This document shows positions 8,416 through 17,668 of a stretch of DNA of 64,000 nucleotides, one piece after another (position 1 is the first letter of the stretch; every line of letters begins with the position of its first letter). The notes beneath the pieces were generated by a model that ran no database searches, was not told the origin of the DNA, and saw nothing but the letters and a program-made list of their open reading frames with translations. Location: assembly GCA_900541675.1 (NCBI GenBank), contig UQKU01000008.1, positions 9,783 through 73,782 of the forward strand. The letters run 5' to 3'. The stretch is from an uncultured Collinsella sp. (lineage in GTDB: Bacteria > Actinomycetota > Coriobacteriia > Coriobacteriales > Coriobacteriaceae). Made by a program: the position numbers and the translations under genes.

Positions 8416-9292
8416 ACTGGTTCATGTTGCCGTGAATGTAGGGGGTGACCTCGGGGGAGATATGGTCGCAGCCCAGCTCGCGCAGCGCGGACTCGATGGC
8501 GGCGGGCAGCGGGGTTTTGCCCTCGGCATCGACGGCGTTGCCACCGAGGGCAGCAATCTTGGCGACATCTGCGGGTGCGGCCTCGATATGCATGCAGCCG
8601 CCGATTAAGCGCGCGCGTACCTGTGCCAGATCAAGATCGTGCAGGTAATCCTCGCAGGCGCGGATTAAATCGACCTTCTCGCGCGTAAGCTCCTCGCCCG
8701 TGGGGACGCGGGTGGCAAGACATGCTCCCGCCGGCAGGTTCCAAACGGGATAGCCCCATGCGCGCAGCAGCTCGCGCTCTTCGTCCTTGGTAAAGCCGAC
8801 CTCCATAAGGGGTGAGCGTACGCCGAGCTCTTCTGCCGCACGCATGCCGGGGCGGTAGTCACCGCGATCGCTTGCATTGCTGCCATCGATGACGGTGGGA
8901 AAGCCGAGCGACTTGGCGTGGTTGACGATGGCGGTAAAGCCGGCGTGCTTGCAGTGGTAGCAGCGATTAGCATCGTTGCAGCCTACTTGGGGGAGCTGCA
9001 GCTGATCCACCGAAAGATTGAGCACGGGGAGCTTAAAATGCGGCCCCTCATTGGCCTGCCCATCAACGGACTGCTCAAACGAAGCCTGCTCGGGCGTGCC
9101 GATGAGCGGCGTGGTGAGATGGACGAGGAGGGTATTGGTAGGCATGACGCGGGCGCATACGGCGGCCAAAAAGCTGCTGTCAACGCCGCCGGAAAACCCG
9201 ATAGCCACGCGCCCGTATGCCAAAAGCAGCTGCTCGAGCGTCGTGAGTTTGTCCTGAAGCTCCTCTGCAGGTGCAGTAGTGTCTGAAAGCAT
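8414..9292 (-). CDS. larE: ATP-dependent sacrificial sulfur transferase LarE
   Basis: PP-loop enzyme that activates the carboxylates of the nickel-pincer cofactor precursor and donates sulfur, in LarE of lactobacilli from its own cysteine. Seen: PP-loop FSGGVDSS at residues 33-40, NRCYHCK, DGSNASDRGDYRPGMRAAEELGVRSPL over its span, and PAGACLATR, whose Cys is the position of the sacrificial sulfur donor. Length 292 is normal. The usual partners larB, larC and a lactate racemase larA are not in this window, so its client enzyme is unknown. Its stop codon lies in a dispersed repeat. Confidence 0.9.
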   Translation of the reverse strand: MLSDTTAPAEELQDKLTTLEQLLLAYGRVAIGFSGGVDSSFLAAVCARVMPTNTLLVHLTTPLIGTPEQASFEQSVDGQANEGPHFKLPVLNLSVDQLQLPQVGCNDANRCYHCKHAGFTAIVNHAKSLGFPTVIDGSNASDRGDYRPGMRAAEELGVRSPLMEVGFTKDEERELLRAWGYPVWNLPAGACLATRVPTGEELTREKVDLIRACEDYLHDLDLAQVRARLIGGCMHIEAAPADVAKIAALGGNAVDAEGKTPLPAAIESALRELGCDHISPEVTPYIHGNMNQ

Positions 9293-9326
9293 GAAACGAT
9301 CCTTACCATTGAGTACTCGGTCGAAA

Positions 9327-9354
9327 ACTATAATCCTACCGGGCTGCCTGTCAT
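9327..9354 (-). promoter_or_regulatory. Predicted larE promoter
   Basis: On the minus strand ATGACA (9349-9354) and TATAGT (9327-9332) are spaced by 16 bp, 35 bp before the start codon. Confidence 0.5.
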
Positions 9355-9409
9355 AAGACTTCCGCTTATGTAACGAAAGTGCAATATGCTATATACGTTA
9401 TATACAAGT

Positions 9410-9439
9410 TTGTAAAGTGCGCTAGAGTGGCAGTAATGC
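9410..9439 (+). promoter_or_regulatory. Predicted promoter of the HAD phosphatase gene
   Basis: TTGTAA (9410-9415) and TAATGC (9434-9439), spacing 18 bp. A TATATAC/GTTATATA near-palindrome lies just upstream at about 9390-9404 and may be an operator. Confidence 0.35.
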
Positions 9440-9459
9440 AATCCGGTGAGGGGATCGAT

Positions 9460-10110
9460 ATGATCAAGGCTGTTATTTTTGACATGGACGGAACGCTGGT
9501 CGATACCGAGCGTTTGGGCATCAATGCATGGAAGGCGGGCGCTGCCGAGCTGGGGGTCGCGATTGATGAAGCGCTGATCCATCAGTTTATCGGTCGCACG
9601 CTGCCCGATGTCATGGACATCCTTGATAAGCATTACGGCAGCCACGAAACCACCGAGGCGGTCTATGTCCGCCACAAGGAGATTCGCGACGAGATGGTCA
9701 AGACCGAACTGGAGCTTAAGGCCGGTGCCGCCGAGTGCCTAGACGAGCTGCTGGCTGCGGGCTATCACGTGGGCCTTGCGACGTCGTCGCGCCTCGCTAC
9801 GGCCGAGCGCAACCTTAAGATGGTCGGTCTTTTTGACAAGTTTGAGACGGTGACCTGCGGCGAGGACGTCGTGCACGGCAAGCCCGACCCCGAGATGTAT
9901 CTGCTCGCCTGTGAGCGTGCGGGCTTTGCTCCCGAGGAATGTGCCGTGGTCGAGGATTCGCGCAACGGCTGCGTCTCGGGTATTACGGCCGGCTGCCACG
10001 TCTTTGCCGTCCCCGATATCGTGCCGCTGCCGCAGGACGTGGTGGATGGCTGCGAGGCCGTGCTCGATACGTTGTTCGACCTTACGGCGGCGGTCAAGGC
10101 CGTGCGCTAG
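9460..10110 (+). CDS. HAD-superfamily phosphatase/phosphoglucomutase-like hydrolase (subfamily IA)
   Basis: 216 residues. Motif I FDMDGTLVDTE with nucleophile Asp, cap domain, motif II LATSS, motif III Lys in HGKPDPEMYL and motif IV VVEDSRNG are all in place, as in the beta-phosphoglucomutase/YcjU-like group. A cytoplasmic phosphatase or phosphosugar mutase; specificity cannot be read. ATG 9460 follows GGTGAGGGG; the 27 codons before it in frame overlap the promoter and are left out. Divergent from larE. Confidence 0.85.
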   Translation: MIKAVIFDMDGTLVDTERLGINAWKAGAAELGVAIDEALIHQFIGRTLPDVMDILDKHYGSHETTEAVYVRHKEIRDEMVKTELELKAGAAECLDELLAAGYHVGLATSSRLATAERNLKMVGLFDKFETVTCGEDVVHGKPDPEMYLLACERAGFAPEECAVVEDSRNGCVSGITAGCHVFAVPDIVPLPQDVVDGCEAVLDTLFDLTAAVKAVR

Positions 10111-10150
10111 ACAATTGCGGAGCTGAAACGAACAATCGGTTGACTTTGCG

Positions 10151-10196
10151 CTTAAGCAAAAGAGGTTCGGCAATAGTCGGCCCTCTTTTGCTTAAG
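10151..10196. terminator. Bidirectional terminator between HAD and LacI-type genes
   Basis: Perfect 15-bp inverted repeat CTTAAGCAAAAGAGG / CCTCTTTTGCTTAAG around 16 nt, with A/T runs suited to both strands; lies between converging genes. Confidence 0.85.
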
Positions 10197-10223
10197 TGGC
10201 GTTTTGGCATACTGGCTGACGTG

Positions 10224-11336
10224 CTATAGATACGCGCCGAGGTTGATGGCGGTGGCTTCGGCTTGGCTGCTCGCCTGGGTACTGGCGCGCTCCAAGAGGA
10301 ACGGCCGCACGAGTTCCTGACGGTTGATGTCCTCGGCGGCTGTGACCGCAGTAACGGTTCGCGCTGCGGAACCAATGCGGATGTGCTTGGTTTTTGCCGG
10401 CGCCTTGTTCTCGATTTGCTCCATGAGCAGCTGGACACCCTTGCGGCCAATCTCGTAGCCCGGGGGTGCCACCGTGGTGAGGGGGACCGACCCGCTCCAT
10501 GCAAGCGGGTTGCCGTCGCAGCCGGCCACACGAAGCTGCTCGGGGACGGAGATGCCTTTGTCGGTCAACGCCGAGATAACGCCCGAGGCCAATACATCGG
10601 TAAGGCCGATGACAAAATCGGGACGCTCGCCGGTAGAGCGCTCGGCAATCTGAGCGCCGATGCTGTAACCATCGGCAGCGGTATTCCATTCTCCGGCGTC
10701 AATGACCTCAATTTTGATATCGGGATGCAGGGCGAGGGCCTTGTGAATGCCAAGCACGCGCAGGGTGAGCTGCATAAATGCCGCTCTGCCCACAACGGTG
10801 ATATGGTGTGCGCCGCGGGCGATGGCAAGCTCGGCGATAATGCGTCCCTGTGCCTCGTTGTCGGCGGCCACGTAGTAACCTGGCTCGGAACAGTGGATGT
10901 CCAGATGGACGATCGGCACGGGCATCTTGGTCATGGCGGGGTGCCAGTCGGGGGACGCCATGGGCTGGACCATGACGCCGGACATCTGCGTGCCCATAAA
11001 ATAGCGCAGGTAGTGGTCCTCGAGGATGTCGTCGTTATCGGCGTTGGCGATGAGCAGGTCATAGCCGTGCTTGCGGGCCTCGTTATGGGCGCCGCTGGCA
11101 ATTTGGAGCGAGAAGCCATGGTCGAGACGGGGGAGGACCAGGCCAAAGGACTTGGTGGCGCCGCCCGCGAGCTGACGAGCGCTTTGGTTGGGCAGGTAGC
11201 CAAGGCGATTGATGGTCTCGTTGATGAGCTTGAGGGTCTCGGGGCGCAGCTTTTCGGGGTGGTTGAGCGCGTTGGATACCGTGCCCAGCGAGACTCCTGC
11301 CTCGCGCGCGACGTCGCTGATTTTTACCTTTGCCAT
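10224..11336 (-). CDS. LacI-family transcriptional repressor
   Basis: 370 residues. N-terminal LacI helix-turn-helix VKISDVAREAGVSLGTVSNALN with hinge helix NQSARQLA at about 50-57, then a periplasmic-binding-protein-like sensor domain (FGLVLPRL, HNEARKHGYDLLIANAD, TVVGRAAF, GLTDVLASGVISAL). Binds DNA and a small ligand, most often a sugar. ATG 11336 is preceded by AAAGGGGCC; 46 upstream in-frame codons cross the promoter and repeats and are excluded. Next gene upstream, divergent, is a binding lipoprotein it may control. Confidence 0.9.
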   Translation of the reverse strand: MAKVKISDVAREAGVSLGTVSNALNHPEKLRPETLKLINETINRLGYLPNQSARQLAGGATKSFGLVLPRLDHGFSLQIASGAHNEARKHGYDLLIANADNDDILEDHYLRYFMGTQMSGVMVQPMASPDWHPAMTKMPVPIVHLDIHCSEPGYYVAADNEAQGRIIAELAIARGAHHITVVGRAAFMQLTLRVLGIHKALALHPDIKIEVIDAGEWNTAADGYSIGAQIAERSTGERPDFVIGLTDVLASGVISALTDKGISVPEQLRVAGCDGNPLAWSGSVPLTTVAPPGYEIGRKGVQLLMEQIENKAPAKTKHIRIGSAARTVTAVTAAEDINRQELVRPFLLERASTQASSQAEATAINLGAYL

Positions 11337-11371
11337 AGCGGCCCCTTTGATGCGTTTCAAGTACGAGTCAG

Positions 11372-11402
11372 ATTGTAGCATCGCCCGTTCCCAGGGTGTC
11401 AA
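11372..11402 (-). promoter_or_regulatory. Predicted promoter of the LacI-type gene
   Basis: TTGACA (11397-11402) and TACAAT (11372-11377) on the minus strand, spacing 19 bp. The -35 box touches the end of a dispersed repeat. Confidence 0.5.
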
Positions 11403-11449
11403 AACCCACCAATTAGGGGCAGGTTTATTTTGGCAGGTTTTATCTGGGC
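11401..11449 (-). repeat. Dispersed short repeat, copy 2
   Basis: Minus-strand copy of the CCCAGATAAAACCTGCC repeat seen at 8371 and 15429; the last third is more diverged (CCCCTAATTGG). Confidence 0.8.
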
Positions 11450-11465
11450 AAACACCGGAGTCCAG

Positions 11466-11500
11466 ACCACACAAAGGTGCCTGTCCCCCTTTGTGGTGGT
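11466..11500 (+). repeat. Hairpin with GGTGCCTGTCCCC loop, copy 1
   Basis: ACCACACAAAG / CTTTGTGGTGGT arms around GTGCCTGTCCCC, followed by TTTT. Related hairpins lie at 13152-13188 and 48278-48310. Confidence 0.7.
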
Positions 11501-11581
11501 TTTGGCGCGGCTGGGCTGCGCGTTAAACAGTGGAGTGTCTACAATAGAAGCCGTTTTGATCGTAGATTGAAAGGCTTTGGT

Positions 11582-12463
11582 ATGACTCGCGCTGTTTCTC
11601 GTCGTGATTTCCTGGGTTTGATCGCCGGTGCTGCAATGGTTGCGGCGAGCGGTTGCGCTGGCAGTGGCGCTGACAAGGGCTCTGCCGCCGGTTCTGCCGC
11701 GGTTGCGGGCGACGATATCAAGGGCGCCAAGCTCACCTTTGTGGGCGACGATGCCTTTGCGCCCTATCGCTATCTGGAGACGCAGTCGGACGGCAAGCAG
11801 AAGGTTGTCGGCCTGGATATCGCCATTGCCGACGAGATGGTCTCGCGCCTGGGCTTTTCTTACGACTTTGAGCCGCAGGACTTTGCCGCCACGCTTGCAT
11901 CGGTGCAGAGCGATGACAAGGCCTTTACCATGGCGATGAGCTCCAACGAAGAGCGCGAGCAGACCTACGACTTCACGCGCGGCTACTATCAGCCGCTTGT
12001 GGGCGTTCTCACGCTCGGCGGCGATCCCGTCAAGCGCGTTGAGGACCTCGTCGGCAAGTCTATCGCCTGCACCACCGGTACCGTGCAGAACAAGTTCATC
12101 GCCAAGGTCATGCCCGATGCTGATATTCACACGTACGACGGTGGCGACCAGTGCCTGCAAGAGGTGCTCGCCGGGCGCATCGATGCCTACCTGTGTGACG
12201 GCGCCGAGGGCCAGTCCATGCGCGATGCGAATGAGGGCCTGGTGCTGGGCCTGCTCGATCGCTCCGAGACGAGCGATCACGTGGGCGTGTACCGCCTGAT
12301 GGCCAAGAAGGGTGCCGGATTTGTCGCGGCGCTTGACGAATGCATCGGCGAGATGCTCGAGGACGGCACCATCGATGACTGCATCAAGCAGTATGTGGGC
12401 GCCGACTTCATGTGGAACGGCGACTATTCCGCTTCCGGTACGTCGACGGTTGCCGGAAAATAG
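11582..12463 (+). CDS. Amino-acid-type ABC substrate-binding lipoprotein (SBP family 3)
   Basis: Extracytoplasmic receptor. The N terminus SRRDFLGLIAG with a hydrophobic stretch ending in ASGCAGS is a Tat-like lipoprotein signal. Family-3 features: GDDAFAPYRYLE, VGLDIAIADEMVSRLGF, CTTGTVQNKFI, and C-terminal MLEDGTIDDCIKQYV. ATG 11582 has GAAAGG upstream. Followed 27 bp later by a permease but by no ATPase, unlike the complete importer at 2315-4724. The receptor is divergent from a LacI-type regulator. Ligand unknown. Confidence 0.87.
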   Translation: MTRAVSRRDFLGLIAGAAMVAASGCAGSGADKGSAAGSAAVAGDDIKGAKLTFVGDDAFAPYRYLETQSDGKQKVVGLDIAIADEMVSRLGFSYDFEPQDFAATLASVQSDDKAFTMAMSSNEEREQTYDFTRGYYQPLVGVLTLGGDPVKRVEDLVGKSIACTTGTVQNKFIAKVMPDADIHTYDGGDQCLQEVLAGRIDAYLCDGAEGQSMRDANEGLVLGLLDRSETSDHVGVYRLMAKKGAGFVAALDECIGEMLEDGTIDDCIKQYVGADFMWNGDYSASGTSTVAGK

Positions 12464-12490
12464 CGAGCCGGTGAGGCGCGCGCCAAGGGC

Positions 12491-13144
12491 ATGCTGATGA
12501 AGTTTGAACTGCTAGAACCATATATACCGATGTTTATGAGCGGCCTGGTCGTGACCTGTCAGGTGACGGCCGCCGCGCTGGCCCTAGCACTCGTCCTGGG
12601 CTTTCTCATTGCCGTGCTCAAGGTTTTGCCCTGTCGCCCATTGCGTGCGGTGCTCAACTTCTACACCTCTATCTTTCGCGGCGTGCCGCTCATCGTGTTG
12701 CTTTTTTTGGCGTACTTTGCGACGCCGCAGCTCACGGGCTTCAAAATTTCGATGTTTGCCGCCGGTGCCATTACGCTGGGGCTCAACGGCTCAGCGACGG
12801 TGTCCGAGACGGCGCGCGGTGGTATCGAGGGCGTTGACCGGGGGCAGTACGATGCCGCTCGGGCCATCGGGCTTCGCTATGTTCCCATGATGCGCAAGAT
12901 CATCGTTCCGCAGGCGATGCGCTCGATTGCCCCTGCTCTGGTCAACGAAGTGATCACGGTCCTCAAGAGCTCCTCGCTGGTGGCAACCATCGGCCTGATG
13001 GATATGATGCGCGCCGCCCAGAGCGTGCAGGCGCTCACCTATCGAGCCTTTGAACCGTTTTTAGTGGTGGCCGTGGTCTACTACGTCATTGTTATGGCAC
13101 TCACGGCCCTGGGCAATCGGCTCGAACGCCGCCTGCGTCCCTAG
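12491..13144 (+). CDS. Amino-acid ABC transporter permease (HisMQ type)
   Basis: 217 residues with about five membrane spans; conserved FRGVPLIVLLFLAYF, the loop YDAARAIGLRYVPMMRKIIVPQ and LVNEVITVLKSSSLVATIG match the polar amino-acid permease family. Paired with the receptor upstream. An ATP-binding gene, normally third in such operons, is missing: the next gene is glmS. Start at 12491 or the ATG two codons later. Confidence 0.87.
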   Translation: MLMKFELLEPYIPMFMSGLVVTCQVTAAALALALVLGFLIAVLKVLPCRPLRAVLNFYTSIFRGVPLIVLLFLAYFATPQLTGFKISMFAAGAITLGLNGSATVSETARGGIEGVDRGQYDAARAIGLRYVPMMRKIIVPQAMRSIAPALVNEVITVLKSSSLVATIGLMDMMRAAQSVQALTYRAFEPFLVVAVVYYVIVMALTALGNRLERRLRP

Positions 13145-13151
13145 GGGAGTG

Positions 13152-13188
13152 CCAACCACAGCAAAGGTGCCTGTTACCGTTGTGGTGG
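13152..13188 (+). repeat. Hairpin with GGTGCCTGT loop, copy 2
   Basis: CCAACCACA / TGTGGTGG arms around a GCAAAGGTGCCTGTTACCGT interior; a decayed relative of the hairpins at 11466 and 48278. May end the receptor-permease transcript although no T run follows. Confidence 0.55.
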
Positions 13189-13204
13189 TAGGGTGTGTGC
13201 ATCG

Positions 13205-13230
13205 AGTGGTATCCAGTTTAAGATACCACT
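13205..13230. promoter_or_regulatory. Palindrome upstream of glmS
   Basis: Perfect 9-bp arms AGTGGTATC / GATACCACT around 8 nt. Downstream, GAGTA-CAA-TACTC contains a TACAAT hexamer that may be the -10 box. No glmS-ribozyme core is visible in the 195-bp leader, so control here probably uses protein or a simple hairpin. Confidence 0.45.
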
Positions 13231-13339
13231 TCTGGTATATCAGCTTGCGTTTGTGTGAGTACAATACTCGGACGTTATACGTCTCAGCGCCCGTCGTGCG
13301 TGGGCGTTTTGCAGTCACGCGAGCGAAGGGATTTATCCT

Positions 13340-15187
<1,848 letters not shown>

Positions 15188-15191
15188 TTGT

Positions 15192-15341
15192 TGTTCCGCC
15201 GTTCTGCCGAACGGCGGACCGGTCGACGCTGCGCGAGCCGCATTCACGCCAATCTGACGTTCAATTTCGAGGGCGCGACCAGAAGGTCAGCGCCCTCTCA
15301 TTTCACGTCACCTTGGCGCAAATGCGGCCCGCTCACTGTTG
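15192..15341 (+). repeat. 150-bp palindromic element, copy A
   Basis: Begins TGTTCCGCCGTTCT and ends GCCCGCTCACTGTTG. It carries a small stem (CCGCCGTTC / GAACGGCGG) and then a ~100-bp imperfect palindrome centred on GAGGGCGCGACC / GGTCAGCGCCCTC. A near-identical copy lies inverted at 19621-19770. Directly follows glmS and may terminate it. Confidence 0.9.
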
Positions 15342-15380
15342 ACGACTGACATCGAGTGCTCTGTTGTCGAAACGCGCCAA

Positions 15381-15422
15381 CAACAAGGCCCGGCTCCGTT
15401 GTGGCGGAGTCGGGCCTTGTTG
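15381..15422. terminator. Strong hairpin, bidirectional terminator
   Basis: Perfect 17-bp stem AACAAGGCCCGGCTCCG / CGGAGTCGGGCCTTGTT with a 6-nt loop, between glmS and the convergent GntR gene. Confidence 0.8.
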
Positions 15423-15428
15423 CATTTG

Positions 15429-15475
15429 CCCAGATAAAACCTGCCGAAATAAACCTGTCCCTTTTTGGCAGGTTA
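15429..15475 (+). repeat. Dispersed short repeat, copy 3
   Basis: CCCAGATAAAACCTGCC, AAATAAACCTGTCCC and TTTTTGGCAGGTTA, the same unit as at 8371. As there, the closing TTA is the minus-strand stop codon of the adjacent gene. Confidence 0.85.
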
Positions 15476-16204
15476 GCGGAGCTTGCTGGTCTCGAAATAC
15501 TTGGGATATTGGTCCAGGACCTCGGTCTGGTTGCGGAACATCATATGCAGGTGCTTGCTGACCAAAAAGCTCGCCTCGATGGGGTCGCGGCCGGCGATGG
15601 CGCGGCGGATTTGCTTGTGCTCGTTAACAATCTCCTGATTGTCGAGCCTCTGCGTGGCGGCGCGCAGCCAGCGGAAGCGCTCCAGGTCGGCATTGGTCGC
15701 CTCGAGCCACGACCACACGGTGCTGCGGCACGCGATGCTAAAGATCATGCGGTGCATGAGGTTGTCGCTTAAAAAGAATCCGATGCGATCCTCTTCGGCC
15801 ATGGCCTTTTCCTGCAGCGCGATGGCTCGGTCGAGCTGCTCGATGCCTGCCGAGGTGGCACGGGCGCAGCACTCCACAATCACCTGTTTTTCCAGGTGTT
15901 CGCGAATGTAGCAGGCGCTCTCGGCAAAGGTGAGGTTGATGGGCGAGACATAGGTGCCGCTTTGGGGCACGGTGCGCACCAGGCTCTCTTGCGCCAGACG
16001 CACCAGTGCCTCGCGCACAGGGGTGCGCCCCATATCCAGGTCGTCGCAAAGCTGCTTGACGCCTAGCTTTTCGCCCGGCTTGTAGTCCAGGTAGACGATT
16101 TTGCGTCGAATGGTGTGGTAGGACTGGTCCTGTAGGCTCGTTTCCTGCTCGCCGACGTGCATCGATTCTTCCATAGCGCCTCGCAACTGTTCTATCAAAC
16201 TCAT
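15473..16204 (-). CDS. GntR-family transcriptional regulator (FCD subfamily)
   Basis: 243 residues. Winged helix at about 25-95 (YHTIRRKIVYLDYKPGEKLG, DMGRTPVREALVRLAQE, VPQSGTYVS), then an all-helical FCD ligand domain with HRMIF and EHKQIRRAI carrying metal-binding His candidates. Such regulators respond to organic acids. It is divergent from the YeiH-type transporter gene at 16368, its probable target; ATGCCGC and GCGGCAT half-sites flank the shared intergenic region. A second ATG 11 codons in is an alternative start. Confidence 0.88.
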   Translation of the reverse strand: MSLIEQLRGAMEESMHVGEQETSLQDQSYHTIRRKIVYLDYKPGEKLGVKQLCDDLDMGRTPVREALVRLAQESLVRTVPQSGTYVSPINLTFAESACYIREHLEKQVIVECCARATSAGIEQLDRAIALQEKAMAEEDRIGFFLSDNLMHRMIFSIACRSTVWSWLEATNADLERFRWLRAATQRLDNQEIVNEHKQIRRAIAGRDPIEASFLVSKHLHMMFRNQTEVLDQYPKYFETSKLR

Positions 16205-16367
16205 ATGTCAGTTGTTTATTATGCCGCGAACCAGCTCTCCGCGGTGGGTAATTCGGCTGTTGCCCGAGAACTATTGCGGCATCTTAGTCTGTATTTGCGC
16301 AGGGCTGTGCTCAACATTGCCGTATCATAAGCCGTCGCAAACGTGAAATAGAAAGAAGGAATCTCAT

Positions 16368-17402
16368 ATGCAACTGGCGAATATCGTACGCGAGCGCTGG
16401 AAAGGCGTCTTGTTCTGCCTGATCATCGCCATTCCCGCGACGTTGCTCGGCAAACAAATTGAGGTGGTCGGCGGTCCGGTATTTGCCATTCTCTTTGGCA
16501 TGGTCCTGGCGCTCGTCTTTCCCAAGAATCGTCGCGAACAGCTCGCCGCCGGTGTCACCTATACGTCTAAAAAAGTCTTGCAGTACGCGGTTATCCTGCT
16601 TGGCTTTGGCATGAACCTCTCCCAGATTCTGTCCAAGGGCGCCCAGTCGCTGCCGATTATCGTGGCGACGATCTCGACCTCGCTTGTCATCGCCGTCGTG
16701 CTCTGCCGCGTTATGAACGTGCCGGGCAAGATTGCGACGCTTGTGGGTGTGGGCTCGTCGATTTGCGGCGGTTCGGCCATCGCTGCGACCGCGCCCGTCA
16801 TCGATGCCGACGATCGCGAGATTGCCCAAGCCATTTCGGTCATCTTCCTGTTTAACGTTATCGCGGCGCTCGTGTTTCCGACGCTCGGCGGCATGCTCGG
16901 GCTGACCAACGAGGGCTTTGGCCTGTTTGCCGGCACCGCCATCAACGACACCTCGTCGGTAACGGCTGCGGCGAGCGCCTGGGATAGCATGCATCCCGGC
17001 GCCAATGTGCTCGAAAGCGCCACAGTGGTTAAGCTCACCAGGACGCTGGCCATTATTCCCATTACATTGGCTCTCGCATGCTGGCAGATGCATCTGGCGC
17101 GCAAGGCCGGCGGCGACGCCAAAAGCACGTTCTCGCTTAAACGTGCGTTTCCCATGTTTGTGTTGTTCTTTGTGCTGGCGAGCGTGATCACCACGGTGCT
17201 TCAGCTTCCTGCGTCCATTACGGCGCCCATCAAGGAGCTGTCGAAGTTCTTTATCGTGATGGCCATGGCGGCTATTGGCTTTAATACCGATATCGTCGAG
17301 CTGGTCAAAAAGGGCGGCAAACCCATCGCGTTGGGCTTTTGCTGCTGGATTGGCATTGCATGCATGAGTTTGGGAATGCAGCACGTGCTGGGAATCTGGT
17401 AG
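16368..17402 (+). CDS. YeiH-family putative sulfate/anion exporter (UPF0324)
   Basis: 344 residues, about ten hydrophobic spans, matching Cons_hypoth698 membrane proteins: VGGPVFAILFGMVLAL, VGVGSSICGGSAIAATAP, GTAINDTSSVTAA and the C-terminal AIGFNTDIVEL. Family members are annotated as sulfate or sulfonate-linked exporters, with limited experimental proof. GAAAGAAGGA site before ATG. Divergent GntR regulator is the likely controller. Confidence 0.85.
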   Translation: MQLANIVRERWKGVLFCLIIAIPATLLGKQIEVVGGPVFAILFGMVLALVFPKNRREQLAAGVTYTSKKVLQYAVILLGFGMNLSQILSKGAQSLPIIVATISTSLVIAVVLCRVMNVPGKIATLVGVGSSICGGSAIAATAPVIDADDREIAQAISVIFLFNVIAALVFPTLGGMLGLTNEGFGLFAGTAINDTSSVTAAASAWDSMHPGANVLESATVVKLTRTLAIIPITLALACWQMHLARKAGGDAKSTFSLKRAFPMFVLFFVLASVITTVLQLPASITAPIKELSKFFIVMAMAAIGFNTDIVELVKKGGKPIALGFCCWIGIACMSLGMQHVLGIW

Positions 17403-17443
17403 AGAAGTAGCTGATTTGCGTGTTGCGTGCTGGCGAGCGCATA

Positions 17444-17519
17444 CCTGCGGTGGAGCGATAGGAGCTCTTGCGGGTATGGCTTGTCCGCAGGTTGATAGGT
17501 CCCGAAGAGCTCTTATCGC
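17444..17519 (+). repeat. Interleaved stems downstream of the YeiH-type gene
   Basis: GCGATAGGAGCTCTTGCGGG (17455-17474) pairs with CCCGAAGAGCTCTTATCGC (17501-17519). CCTGCGG (17444-17450) pairs with CCGCAGG (17485-17491), which lies inside the first loop, giving an A-B-A'-B' order: a pseudoknot or two exclusive folds. The rest of the 266-bp gap shows no gene. Confidence 0.65.
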
Positions 17520-17668
17520 CCCGCCAGGATGGCGATGCGGGGCAATTCATATACTCGCAGGACGGCGACTTTTGCCCTATAGTGTTTGGTGAGTAATATC
17601 GTTCAATTTTGAAACATTCGGTCGTGCGACCGTCGGCGGTTGCACGTCGCCGCGGACAGGGGCAAATC

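Noticed and set aside
13200..13339. glmS ribozyme upstream of glmS
   Set aside because: The leader lacks the conserved ribozyme core and is too short for its pseudoknotted fold; only simple palindromes are seen.
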